A stretch of 55,821 nucleotides of DNA, from the NCBI GenBank assembly GCA_050747825.1, contig JBOGJG010000305.1, positions 1-55,821 on the forward strand. The letters are read 5' to 3'. Positions 32,219 to 41,060 of the stretch are shown here, one piece after another; positions within the stretch are counted from its first letter, which is position 1; each line of letters begins with the position of its first letter. Position numbers and translations under genes: made by a program. The DNA is from JBOGJG01 sp050747825 (GTDB lineage: Bacteria > Acidobacteriota > UBA6911 > RPQK01 > JBOGJG01). Below the pieces are notes generated by a model. The model saw only the letters and a list, made by a program, of their open reading frames with translations. It made no database searches and was not told where the DNA came from.

Positions 32219-34573
32219 GTGCTTCGGTCTTCCCCCAGCCGGACAGCCGTTTACCTGATCCTTCTCGCCGCTGCGCCCTTTGTTTTCTTTGCTCCGGCTA
32301 CTCGGGGGAAGCTGCTGCTGGGAGATGGGGATACCCTGGTCCACACACTGCCTTTTTGGACTTACGCGGCCGAGCAGTGGAAGAACTTTGCCGCTCCGTT
32401 CTGGGCGCCGCATATCTTTGCCGGATACCCGATCTTCGCCGAGCCTCAGGCCAGCGTGTTTCATCCGCTGAAGCTCCTCTTCTTCTTTCTCTCCCCGCTG
32501 GCGGCCATCAACCTGACCGTACTCATCTACTACAGCCTGGCAGGAATCTTTACCTACCTGCTGGCGCGTGAAGAACGTCTCACAGCGGAAGCGGCTCTTC
32601 TGGCGGGAATCATCTTTTCCTTCTCGGGATACCTGATCGGCCACCAGGCCATGACCTCACTGCATATGACAGCGGCAAGTTTTCCCCTGATTTTTTACGC
32701 CTTGCGCCGGATGGCACGAACACTCTCCTACCCGTCGATACTGTTTGGAGCCGGCGCAGTACTTTTCGTAATCCTGGGTGGGCACGCACAGCTCATCTTC
32801 TATGCTCTGTTTTACGGACTCTTTTACGCTGCCTGGTTATTTTTTTTGGTCATCCCCGCCTATCAAAAGAAAGCATTCTTTAAAGCTGTGCTGGGGATGT
32901 ACGTGCTGGGCGTCCTCCTAAGCGCTTTTCAACTACTGCCCACGTATCAGCTCACGACACACAGCACCCGCGATGAGATGACATGGGAGACCTTTGTGAG
33001 CCAATCCCGGCCTCCTCACTATCTGATTTCCTCGCTTGTCTCAACCCGGATCACTTCTCTGGCGCTGGGGGGAGACTCTGAATCCATGGTGGACGTCGGC
33101 TTGCCGGCTCTTCTGCTGGCTGGACTGGGAATATGGCTGGGAGGACGAAACGCCCTATTCTGGACGTCGCTATTGGCTCTTTCTTCCCTGCTTTTCCTGG
33201 GGGCGTATACACCGATTTACCAGGTTATGTATTGGGTGCCCGGATATAATTTGTTCCGCATTCCGCCTCGCAACGGAGTGGCCATCGTCCTGGCACTTTC
33301 CATGCTGGCGGCCATCGGCCTGAGCGCTTTGCAGCATCGAACCAGGTCTTCCCTGAGGCGGAGGAACATTGCCTTAGTGGCAATCGCAGCCATCTACTTC
33401 CTCTCCATCCACCTGATGGATCAGCGGATCTCCAACCAGATCTGGCAGATCGACTCGGGACCCGTTCTTGAATGGAGCGAAGAGATTATCCGCCAGCACC
33501 TGCTTCCGCTCATGCCGCAGATGCTGCTGATGGTTGGCGGGACTCTGGCCATCGCCTTCTTGCTGCTCAAATTCGGAGGCGGCTGGCTGCCGGCTGCCTT
33601 GATGATCGCCCTGGCCTTTACCCACTTCTGGACCTATCGGAGTTGGATCTTCGCCGCACCGGCAGAAGATCTGGAAGAAGTCCTGCAGGCATCGATTAGC
33701 CTTCCTTCCGACTCCAGCCGGCACCGTATCGCCTATGCGTCTTCCCAGAATTGGATTGCGTTTCTCAGGGAGCACCCACAGGACTGGCGCCTCAGGTATC
33801 GGCAGACGGGAGGGCCCAACTTGAACATGTTAAGCGGGCCGCTGAGCATTTCCGGTTATGCTCCGCTCATTTTGCGCGACTACAGTCGTCTGGCCGGAGA
33901 GATGAGCACCTCAGGGGTGATCGAAAACCCGGACTTTTTCTCCTCGAAGGCCTTGCAGCTATTGAGCGTCAAATACGTCCTGGCGCCTCGTGGAGACCTG
34001 GGATTCTCGCGCGAGGCTTTCTCCACTCTCGACTGTGTTGAAGAGTCACCCGAGATGGTCCTTTATCGAAACCCGTCCAGTCCGGAACTTTTCTGGGGCG
34101 TGCGTCAGGTCAGGGACAGCACGACGGCCGAGTTTTGGCGGGCGCTCCAGGACTCGGACACGGACTTTCTTCAAGCAGCACTGTTGACCGATCGGGCGGA
34201 AGGCGCTGAAAACCTGCTCGGCAGGAAATTGGCCATCCCCGCCGCCATTGACTTTGAGCACACCGGCCCCAACTCGCTCCGGATCAACGTGCGGACGCAA
34301 GACCAGGCCTTTGTAGCCTCTAGTCTTCTCTTTTATCCCGGCTGGTCGGCCTGGCTAAATGGCGAGCCCATTTCTCTTCATCGGGTCAATGGCCTTTTTA
34401 TGGGCTTCCCAGTCCCCAGCGGAAGTCATCAGGTGACGCTTCGCTTCAGCCCTCTCAGCTTCTGGACGGGCCTGATTCTCGCCCTCGCTTCTCTTCCCAT
34501 CTTTGGGCTGGTAGTCCGGCGCGACAGCTTAAGGCTGAAGTCAACCCGGCTATATCTTGAAAAGAAGGACTGA
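32219..34573 (+). CDS. YfhO family large membrane protein
   Basis: 784 residues, GTG start. About a dozen membrane helices occupy residues 10-490 and contain the YfhO/DUF-type first loop with GDGDTLVHTLPFWTYAAEQW and PHIFAGYPIFAEPQASVFHP, followed by a soluble extracytoplasmic domain (about 500-750) and a C-terminal helix. The fold belongs to the GT-C-like membrane proteins; in Gram-positives YfhO is needed for teichoic-acid glycosylation. In this Gram-negative-like context it probably acts in envelope glycan or lipid-linked sugar metabolism. TAAACT lies 6 nt before the start. Confidence 0.85.
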   Translation: MLRSSPSRTAVYLILLAAAPFVFFAPATRGKLLLGDGDTLVHTLPFWTYAAEQWKNFAAPFWAPHIFAGYPIFAEPQASVFHPLKLLFFFLSPLAAINLTVLIYYSLAGIFTYLLAREERLTAEAALLAGIIFSFSGYLIGHQAMTSLHMTAASFPLIFYALRRMARTLSYPSILFGAGAVLFVILGGHAQLIFYALFYGLFYAAWLFFLVIPAYQKKAFFKAVLGMYVLGVLLSAFQLLPTYQLTTHSTRDEMTWETFVSQSRPPHYLISSLVSTRITSLALGGDSESMVDVGLPALLLAGLGIWLGGRNALFWTSLLALSSLLFLGAYTPIYQVMYWVPGYNLFRIPPRNGVAIVLALSMLAAIGLSALQHRTRSSLRRRNIALVAIAAIYFLSIHLMDQRISNQIWQIDSGPVLEWSEEIIRQHLLPLMPQMLLMVGGTLAIAFLLLKFGGGWLPAALMIALAFTHFWTYRSWIFAAPAEDLEEVLQASISLPSDSSRHRIAYASSQNWIAFLREHPQDWRLRYRQTGGPNLNMLSGPLSISGYAPLILRDYSRLAGEMSTSGVIENPDFFSSKALQLLSVKYVLAPRGDLGFSREAFSTLDCVEESPEMVLYRNPSSPELFWGVRQVRDSTTAEFWRALQDSDTDFLQAALLTDRAEGAENLLGRKLAIPAAIDFEHTGPNSLRINVRTQDQAFVASSLLFYPGWSAWLNGEPISLHRVNGLFMGFPVPSGSHQVTLRFSPLSFWTGLILALASLPIFGLVVRRDSLRLKSTRLYLEKKD

Positions 34574-34593
34574 TAAATACAGGTCGTGCTCAT

Positions 34594-34699
34594 GGCCGCT
34601 CCCTTAGTTATTAGGGTCGCGGCTCGGATAAACTCGCAGTTCACCAACAATCGCAGTGCTGAAGAGAATCAACCGAGCCGCGACCGTAAGAGAGCGGCC
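34594..34699. repeat. Two inverted copies of a dispersed repeat between convergent genes
   Basis: A plus-strand copy at 34671-34699 (begins AACCGAGCCGCGACCG, ends GAGCGGCC) faces an inverted copy at 34594-34628 (whose complement begins CCGAGCCGCGACC and also ends GGAGCGGCC). Two more copies lie at 47840-47866 and 55329-55357. The pair can fold into a long hairpin between the ends of the YfhO gene and the GT-C-like gene. Confidence 0.8.
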
Positions 34700-34714
34700 A
34701 GGTGCGCGACCTCT

Positions 34715-37234
34715 CTAAAACGCCAGATCGACGGCCGTGCCGGGGCCGAGTTGGACGGCCGAAACGGCAACTGCTTCCGAAGAGCGGATTTCGAGGACTC
34801 CTTCAAAGTCGCCTCTCAGCCGGGGTGAAGTGATTCGCGCTTTCCAAAATACATCTTTGATAAATCCGAACCATTGTCTCCGGGCCTGCAGTTGAATGCT
34901 CGTCGCAGCCACGACTGCGCGCCGGCCCGATCGCTCGTGCAAAGCCAGCGTCACCGTGATGTCCGACGAAGTCGGATTGGAGATGGAGAGTGCGGTCGTA
35001 GACCGGCGCGAGGACTCAACTGGAATGGTAAATTCCAGTCGCGGCGCCGCCGCTCCTAAAGCGGCCACTTTTGAGTACCGGTCCTTAAAAATAACCACTC
35101 CCCCCAGGGGCAGGTCCGACTCGATTTCGATCCAACCGGTCAGCCAGCGCCCCCGCGGGTCGGCAATGAAGTGCCGAAGTCCGCGGGGAGGAATTTCCAA
35201 CGAAAGCTCCCCATTGCGGGCTTCCCGGCTGATGCTCAGTTGGAGTGGATCTCCGTGATTGTTTAGCATCCTGACGGTTGCCGTGACCTTTCGAATTGAA
35301 GATGGGTTGATGAGGACGAATTTAGAAGCATTGTCGTTTCCAGAAGCAAAGAGCGTGAAGTAAGCCTTTTGGCCACGGCCCCCCCCGGAGAAGGGCTTTT
35401 TTTCGCGCTCAAGCGGCGTCACTGGAAACGTAGCCGTCCCGGCGGGTCCGAGCAGCGCGGCCCGGGCCAGGACAGGGACCGATGAGCGGACCTCAAGCGA
35501 TCCCTGAAACTCCAGCCAGTCAAAATCCTTGTCCTGGAAGAAGACCTCGGGAATGAAGCCCAGGTAGCCCGTGCCCGGAATGGGAGAGGAAACTGTCATG
35601 CGGGGAAGGACCGACCCGTTGCTGTCGTAGAGCGTGAAAGTGGCGCTGGCCTCCTCTGGAGAAGGATTGTGCAGGGCGACCCCGCTTTGAACCTCTGTCA
35701 TGGTTCCCGAGGCAAGCGGTACGGCAAACTGCTTTAGAGGCTGCGCTGCTCCAGCCTTCAGATGGTCGATAAAGACCTCTCGCGCCCAGGCTGAATCGTC
35801 GCGCAAGGCCTGACTCGAGACCGGGACCTCCCGCAGTTTTCCATCCTCATATTGGAAGAAGTGATGCTCAGGCAGCGAGACTGCCTGAGCGGCCAGCAGA
35901 TTTCTCGCATCCTCCAGGCCGTAAAAGACATTCAGCTTAGGGTTTCCATAGGACAGCCAGATAAGGTGATGCAAATCGTAACCCGACAGAGGGGCCCCCT
36001 CGAAGATCAGCCAGGCGCGGTCCGGTAGCTCGGGCTGCAGCGAAAGAAGCTGCCGGCTGAATTCCCTCCGTTGCTGACCTTCTCTTAACAGCTCACCGCG
36101 CCCCTGTGCGAATTCTCCGTAATGCAGGAAGCCAAGCATCAGTAAAAACAGCAGAAATGCACACCACTGCGCCCGGGTCTTCAGGCGCCAGACATATCGG
36201 TTCGTGAGGCGCAGGACCACCCACCTGCCCAGAACAAAGCCCAGCGCGGCCACATAGAACGCCATCCCCACCAGGGGAATGTAGAGAAAAAGCCCCCAGA
36301 CTCGGGGCAGGGCGATCACCGGCAGCAGGCTGGTCAGAAAAAAAAGCCAGCCGAACAGCATGTGCCGGTTGCGCAGAAGGAGAGCCAGTCCGAGAGAGAT
36401 CCCCAGCGTCCACCCCAGGGTCGAGTCGTCGAAATGGATATGATTGAAAAAGATCCTGTCGAAGTAGGCGTGAAGATTATGATAGCCAGTCGAATCAAAG
36501 TGATAGCGGTAAGCCGCGTTTTCAGTCCAGTAGGACTGCTGACCCGTGATTTTTCCGGCAGTGTAGATCAGCGCCAGCACAGCAAAAGGACTGACACGCA
36601 GCGCCAGCCTGGGAAGAGAGGAAAAGACTTCCCGCAGCGGAATCCTGTAAATGATCTCATAGAGGCCCAAAAGAGCGGGGAAGGTCACCGCCATCTCCTT
36701 GCCGTTGAGAGCCAGGATAAAGAAGAGAATCGACCAGATGTACCAGCGCCGGCTGCGGCCGGGACTCTCAAGGAAACTCAGGTAGGCGTGAAAGCCCGCC
36801 ATCATGAATCCGAATGCCAGCAACTCATAGACCGCGCCGAAATTGAACCAGATGTCGATAATCTCGCGATGGACGCTGGCCAGCGCGGCGGTCACGGCGG
36901 CCAGGTAGGCATTGCGGGTGAGCCTCAGTATCAGAGTGAACAGCAGAGCCAGATTGGCCGCAAAGATGAGAAATGCGAGCAGATAATAGGGAAGAGGATT
37001 CATCCCGAATGTGTAATAGAGCGTCAGGTACAGCAGTCCGCCTAAGGGCCGCCGGTAGGAGGTCCAGAAGAAGACATTGCTGGTGACGACCTGCCAGCCA
37101 CCATAGAAATAGTAGTAGAAAAGGTTCATCAGGTCGTCGCCTGAGAAGAAACTGGAGAACATCGGCCAGATGAAAACCATCGTGTAAGCCAAAACAAACA
37201 GGAAGAGGATATGAGTGCGTGAGTTCACTTTCAT
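34715..37234 (-). CDS. GT-C-like polytopic membrane protein with three C-terminal beta-sandwich repeats
   Basis: 839 residues. Residues 5-375 hold about ten membrane helices; the first external loop carries SGDDLMN, the acidic pair seen in GT-C (family 39-like) glycosyltransferases, and VHREIIDIWFNFGAVYELLA follows. Residues 376-500 form a soluble part. From about 502 three similar units of roughly 100 residues appear (502-600, 623-728, 733-834), each with an N-P-S/T start (ALHNPSPEEA, VLINPSSIRK, SISNPTSSDI) and an ending such as SLEVRSSVPVLARAALLGPA or VLEIRSSEAVAVSAVQLGPG. No such fusion is familiar to me. Function is unknown; a lipid-linked sugar transferase with extracytoplasmic binding domains is an inference. 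Confidence 0.75.
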   Translation of the reverse strand: MKVNSRTHILFLFVLAYTMVFIWPMFSSFFSGDDLMNLFYYYFYGGWQVVTSNVFFWTSYRRPLGGLLYLTLYYTFGMNPLPYYLLAFLIFAANLALLFTLILRLTRNAYLAAVTAALASVHREIIDIWFNFGAVYELLAFGFMMAGFHAYLSFLESPGRSRRWYIWSILFFILALNGKEMAVTFPALLGLYEIIYRIPLREVFSSLPRLALRVSPFAVLALIYTAGKITGQQSYWTENAAYRYHFDSTGYHNLHAYFDRIFFNHIHFDDSTLGWTLGISLGLALLLRNRHMLFGWLFFLTSLLPVIALPRVWGLFLYIPLVGMAFYVAALGFVLGRWVVLRLTNRYVWRLKTRAQWCAFLLFLLMLGFLHYGEFAQGRGELLREGQQRREFSRQLLSLQPELPDRAWLIFEGAPLSGYDLHHLIWLSYGNPKLNVFYGLEDARNLLAAQAVSLPEHHFFQYEDGKLREVPVSSQALRDDSAWAREVFIDHLKAGAAQPLKQFAVPLASGTMTEVQSGVALHNPSPEEASATFTLYDSNGSVLPRMTVSSPIPGTGYLGFIPEVFFQDKDFDWLEFQGSLEVRSSVPVLARAALLGPAGTATFPVTPLEREKKPFSGGGRGQKAYFTLFASGNDNASKFVLINPSSIRKVTATVRMLNNHGDPLQLSISREARNGELSLEIPPRGLRHFIADPRGRWLTGWIEIESDLPLGGVVIFKDRYSKVAALGAAAPRLEFTIPVESSRRSTTALSISNPTSSDITVTLALHERSGRRAVVAATSIQLQARRQWFGFIKDVFWKARITSPRLRGDFEGVLEIRSSEAVAVSAVQLGPGTAVDLAF

Positions 37235-38199
37235 TCAGCAGCGGGCGAATTGTATCATTGCGCCCAGTGATTTCCATCGTCGTCCCCGTACTGAACGAAG
37301 CACAGACGCTGCCCCAGTTGTACGAGCGGGTGTGCACGGTGATGGAACAGGAGCTTCTCCCCTTTGAATTGATTCTGGTCGATGACGGCAGCAGTGACGG
37401 CTCGACGCAAGTGATCCTGGACCTGTGCCGAGAGGACCAGCGAGTGAAGGCGATTGAACTGTCGCGCAATTTCGGGCACCAGATGGCCCTGGCTGCAGGG
37501 CTGGATTATTCCCGGGGAGAGGCCGTCGTCACCATGGATGCCGACCTGCAGCATCCGCCCGAACTGATTCCGCAATTGGTTCGGAAGTGGAAAGCGGGCT
37601 ACGACGTGGTCTACACCTCGCGCAGGAGCACGGCGGGGACCGGTCTCTTTAAAGACAGCAGCTCCCGCTTCTTTTACAGGTTGATCAGCCGTCTCTCCGA
37701 AGTGGAGATCCCGGCGGGCGCCGCTGATTTCCGCATCCTCGACAGAAAAGTGGTGCAGGTCTTTCAGGCGATGGATGAGCGGGCGCTTTTCCTGCGCGGG
37801 CTGGTCAGTTGGGTTGGCTTTCAGCAAGCCGAGATCCCGTTTGATGCAGCCGCCCGGCAGAGCGCCGGCAGTCGCTATTCTTTATTTAAAATGCTGCGCT
37901 TTGCAGTGGACGGAATCACTTCTTTCTCTTCCATACCTCTGTATTTGTCGGCCATTCTGGGCATGGTTGCTTCTCTCCTGGGCTTCATCTATGCCGCCTA
38001 TGCCGTCTACGCGCGACTCTTTACCAACCAGACAGTTGAGGGCTGGACGTCCGTAATCATCGCGCTTTTGGTTCTGGGCGGTGTCCAACTGATGGCCCTG
38101 GGCGTCCACGGGGTCTATCTGGGCAGGATGTACAACGAAGTCAAGAAGAGGCCGCGATATCTGGTGCGCAGGGCTTTCGGATTCGACCAGACCGAGTGA
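37219..38199 (+). CDS. Family 2 glycosyltransferase (polyprenyl-phosphate sugar transferase type)
   Basis: 326 residues from GTG 37219; a GTG at 37267 would remove 16 residues and avoid the 16-nt overlap with the divergent GT-C gene, so the start is uncertain. SIVVPVLNEAQTLPQLYERV, LILVDDGSSDGS and TMDADLQHPPELI are the GT-A nucleotide-sugar motifs; two C-terminal membrane helices (LSAILGMVASLLGFIYAAYA; IIALLVLGGVQLMALGVHG) make it GtrB/DPM1-like. It should load a sugar from a nucleotide onto polyprenyl phosphate, providing donors for GT-C enzymes such as the neighbours on either side. Confidence 0.9.
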   Translation: MSSLSFSSGRIVSLRPVISIVVPVLNEAQTLPQLYERVCTVMEQELLPFELILVDDGSSDGSTQVILDLCREDQRVKAIELSRNFGHQMALAAGLDYSRGEAVVTMDADLQHPPELIPQLVRKWKAGYDVVYTSRRSTAGTGLFKDSSSRFFYRLISRLSEVEIPAGAADFRILDRKVVQVFQAMDERALFLRGLVSWVGFQQAEIPFDAAARQSAGSRYSLFKMLRFAVDGITSFSSIPLYLSAILGMVASLLGFIYAAYAVYARLFTNQTVEGWTSVIIALLVLGGVQLMALGVHGVYLGRMYNEVKKRPRYLVRRAFGFDQTE

Positions 38200-39065
38200 C
38201 GAATGGCGGGTGTCGAGTGACCAATCATTGCGTCGTCTGCCGCAAAGAAAGCGGCTTTGATCCGGTCTGGCCGGGACTGATCCGGTGCCGGGAATGCGGA
38301 CAAGGCAGGGCCGATCTCGAGATTGAGAGTTTAGATCTGAAAGAGATCTATAGCCAGAGCTACTTCCAAGGGGAGGAGTACGTAGACTATCTCCGGGACC
38401 GTCACGTCTTTGAAAAGCAATCCCAAGACCGGCTCCGCAAGGTGATCAGGTTCAAACAGAGCGGCAACCTGATCGAGATCGGATGCGCCTACGGCTTCTT
38501 CCTGGAGGCCGCCCGCAAGCATTTCAGTGTCCGCGGATTCGACATTGCCGAGGGCCCGGTGACTTACGCCCGTAACGAGCTTGGACTGGACGCATGCTGT
38601 GAGGATTTCAAAGAAATATCGTGTTTCCCTCAATCAGCAGACGTCGCGGCCATGTGGGACACTATCGAACACCTTCCCGCCCCTGATTTCACGACGGACG
38701 CCATTGCCGGCGCCTTGAGACCTGGCGGCTATCTCTTTCTCACCACCGGCGACCTCGATAGCCTCATGGCCAGGCGCCGGCGCGGGAAGTGGCGTCTCTT
38801 TCATCCTCCCACTCACCTTCATTATTTTAGCAAGCGGACCATCGGACCTTTCTTGCGGTCCTCAGGTCTGGAGGTCATCAGGGTCAGCTACCCGAGCATG
38901 CCCAGAAGCGTGCGGCAAATCGCCTACAGTGCTTTGCAGCTAGGAAAGGCTCGACCATCAAAACTGTACAACATGATCTCTGAGAGCAGGCTGGCCGATC
39001 TCTCCGTTCGCCTGAACACTTTCGATATCATGATGGTGGTAGCCCAGGTTTCGGGGGCCCCCTAA
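38196..39065 (+). CDS. Class I SAM-dependent methyltransferase with N-terminal zinc ribbon
   Basis: 289 residues. GTG 38196 overlaps the stop of the glycosyltransferase (GTGA); a later GTG at 38217 is an alternative because 38190-38220 is a short word repeat (GAGTGAC twice). Residues 11-36 hold CVVC and CREC, a zinc ribbon. The methyltransferase fold follows: NLIEIGCAYGFFLEAARKHF is motif I, WDTIEHLPAP the post-motif and PGGYLFLTTGDLDS the strand 5 region. This zinc-ribbon methyltransferase type is common in surface-polysaccharide clusters, matching the two preceding glycan genes. It overlaps the convergent deaminase gene by 38 nt. Confidence 0.87.
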   Translation: MTNGGCRVTNHCVVCRKESGFDPVWPGLIRCRECGQGRADLEIESLDLKEIYSQSYFQGEEYVDYLRDRHVFEKQSQDRLRKVIRFKQSGNLIEIGCAYGFFLEAARKHFSVRGFDIAEGPVTYARNELGLDACCEDFKEISCFPQSADVAAMWDTIEHLPAPDFTTDAIAGALRPGGYLFLTTGDLDSLMARRRRGKWRLFHPPTHLHYFSKRTIGPFLRSSGLEVIRVSYPSMPRSVRQIAYSALQLGKARPSKLYNMISESRLADLSVRLNTFDIMMVVAQVSGAP

Positions 39066-40116
39066 GAAATTGCCCCATCAGGTCCATTTTTTGGTCGTGG
39101 GGCAAGAAGGAGGAATGGAGGCCCTGGAGCAAGATGCGGTGCACGTCATCTCTGGTCAAATCGAAATGCTGGATGGCTTTGACAAACTCCTTCGTCAGTC
39201 CCACCTGAAAAAGGCCCGTATCATCGCTATTGAGGGTTACCGGTACGCCACGCCGGTAGAGCAGTCCAAACGGATTGCCGGAAATCATTGGCCAGGCGCC
39301 CGTCCTGGCATTGCTGGTCAGACAGATATCCAGGGCCAGGGCGTGATCGCGCAAATAATCGATCAGTGATCCATCCCTGGCCGACTGGATGCCATGACCG
39401 ATGCGGTTAACGCCCAGATTGACAGCCTTCCAGACCTCCTCCGGACCGCCGATCTCTCCGGCATGCATATGAAGGTAGAGCTGGTGCGCCTTGACCCAGC
39501 GGAAGATCTCCTGATACTCCTGCAGGGGCAGAGACAGCTCATCACCCCCGAGGCCCACCGCCACCACACCGCGTTCCTGAAATTCATGAGCCAGCTGGGC
39601 AGTCTGCCAGCCGGCCTCAACGCCGAAGGAGCGCACGCAGTCCAGAATCCAGCGGACGATTACTCCGGAAGCGCTCTGAAACTTCTCGCTTTGCTCCAAA
39701 AGGGCGAGCAGGACCTCCCGGCCGTCCCTCTCGAACTTCCACGGGATAGAAGGGGAATAGATGATTTCGGCGTAGCGAATGTTCTCGCTTTCAAAATACC
39801 CGGCAAGCTCGCTAAAGAGCCGCAGATAGTCTGCGGGCTCACGCAGATGGCGGCAGACGATCTTATAGGTGGCCAGGAACTGGTGGAAGTTTTTATACTT
39901 GAACAGTTCCTCCACCAGCTTTTCTTCACTCGCGGACTGGTATTCCGTATCGTACTTGCGGCTCAGCTCGAGCAATATGGCGGGCGTGGCGGCTCCCTCG
40001 AGGTGCACATGCAGTTCCGCTTTGGGCAGGCTTCTAATATGCTCGCTAAGAGGACTCAAGTCTTGAAAATCTAATTTCCTGGCCTCGAAGATTAAATTCT
40101 CAAGATCGGACCCCAT
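39028..40116 (-). CDS. Adenosine deaminase family protein
   Basis: 362 residues. Metal-dependent TIM-barrel deaminase: KAELHVHLEGAATP binds zinc with the HxH pair, HMHAGEIGGPEEVW carries the histidine and catalytic glutamate, RIGHGIQ another histidine and LNSDDTGLF the aspartates. Adenosine or an adenine-type substrate (including adenine or N6-modified forms) is expected. It starts at the last base of the GntR-type gene's stop (TGATG), so it is coupled to a regulator. Confidence 0.88.
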   Translation of the reverse strand: MGSDLENLIFEARKLDFQDLSPLSEHIRSLPKAELHVHLEGAATPAILLELSRKYDTEYQSASEEKLVEELFKYKNFHQFLATYKIVCRHLREPADYLRLFSELAGYFESENIRYAEIIYSPSIPWKFERDGREVLLALLEQSEKFQSASGVIVRWILDCVRSFGVEAGWQTAQLAHEFQERGVVAVGLGGDELSLPLQEYQEIFRWVKAHQLYLHMHAGEIGGPEEVWKAVNLGVNRIGHGIQSARDGSLIDYLRDHALALDICLTSNARTGAWPMISGNPFGLLYRRGVPVTLNSDDTGLFQVGLTKEFVKAIQHFDLTRDDVHRILLQGLHSSFLPHDQKMDLMGQFLRGPPKPGLPPS

Positions 40117-41060
40117 CAGCCCAGCAGTTGCAACTCCTTCAGATGATTGATGGTTTCTTCGGAGATGAAATTCGAGTATGTCTTCAGCTCCACGTCACCC
40201 GGGGTTATCCGGCGCATTTCATCCCAGCACATCGGGGAAACGAAAATGAGCTCCGCTTCCCGGATGATTTCCTCAATCAACTCCCTGCGGTCAATGGGCG
40301 CGATCCAGAACTTCTTCTGGGTCGAGGGATGGTAAATATTCATGAAGACTTCCAGAGGCGCGTGCATGGTCCGCTCGTCCCGGATCACCACAGCCACGTT
40401 CCGGTGGCGGGCGGCGTTCAGAATCTCCGTGTAGATTTCGTGACTGGGTTTGATTTCGACTACTTTCTTTTCGTGACGCTGCGCCAGGTCGCGCACCTGA
40501 TCCATGTGCCAGCTTGTGGTCAGAACGTAGTCAACGTCGTTGAGAGCGCTGCAGGTGCCATTCACTTTGGCCCCGTCGAGAGAGACCGGAGAGACCTCTG
40601 CCTTGAGCCGCATCTCCAGTTCTTTTGAAAAGATGAAAGCCTCTTCCTCATCATCCATAACGACCAGCTTCAGCTTCTTGACATTATCTCCGGTACAGTA
40701 ACCGTCCAGCAGCTTCACGAATTTCTGCGGTGACAGGCCCAGGCTTCTGGCTTTTTCGGTCACTTCGCTGAGCAGCTTAAAGACGGCCCGGCGCTGCATT
40801 TGTTCATAGGTATCGCCGCTTCGCTTCTTGAGGAAGGCGCCGCTGCCCTGGATCAGCTCAATGTAGTTCTCCTGAGCGAGGCGCTGGTAAACCTTGCGGA
40901 TGGTTTTGTAGTTGACCTCCAGATCCTCTGCCAGCTCCCGGATGGAAGGAAGGCGATCGCCTTCCTGGATCTTGCCGCAGTAGATAGCCGAGAGCAACTG
41001 GCCTTTGATTTGATCGTAAGAGCTGAGGTAAACCTTCTTGTCCAGATTGAACTTAATCAT
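40116..41060 (-). CDS. GntR-family transcriptional regulator with unusual C-terminal domain
   Basis: 314 residues from ATG 41060, which overlaps the serS stop by 8 nt (ATGATTAA). The upstream frame is inside serS and is rejected. Residues 12-80 are the YtrA/MocR-like winged helix (GDRLPSIRELAEDLEVNYKT, IRKVYQRLAQENYIELIQGS). The rest, about 220 residues, is not one of the common GntR effector domains (no FCD, UTRA or aminotransferase motifs); it looks like repeated Rossmann-like units (LKLVVMDDEEEAF, VDYVLTTSWHMDQV, VAVVIRDERTM), resembling a periplasmic-binding or receiver-like fold. It may control its own serS-deaminase operon. Confidence 0.78.
   Translation of the reverse strand: MIKFNLDKKVYLSSYDQIKGQLLSAIYCGKIQEGDRLPSIRELAEDLEVNYKTIRKVYQRLAQENYIELIQGSGAFLKKRSGDTYEQMQRRAVFKLLSEVTEKARSLGLSPQKFVKLLDGYCTGDNVKKLKLVVMDDEEEAFIFSKELEMRLKAEVSPVSLDGAKVNGTCSALNDVDYVLTTSWHMDQVRDLAQRHEKKVVEIKPSHEIYTEILNAARHRNVAVVIRDERTMHAPLEVFMNIYHPSTQKKFWIAPIDRRELIEEIIREAELIFVSPMCWDEMRRITPGDVELKTYSNFISEETINHLKELQLLG

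Noticed and set aside
36362..37045. Plus-strand open frame of 227 codons
   Set aside because: Antisense to the membrane-helix part of the GT-C-like gene; charged Gln/Arg-rich translation is the usual complement of hydrophobic codons.
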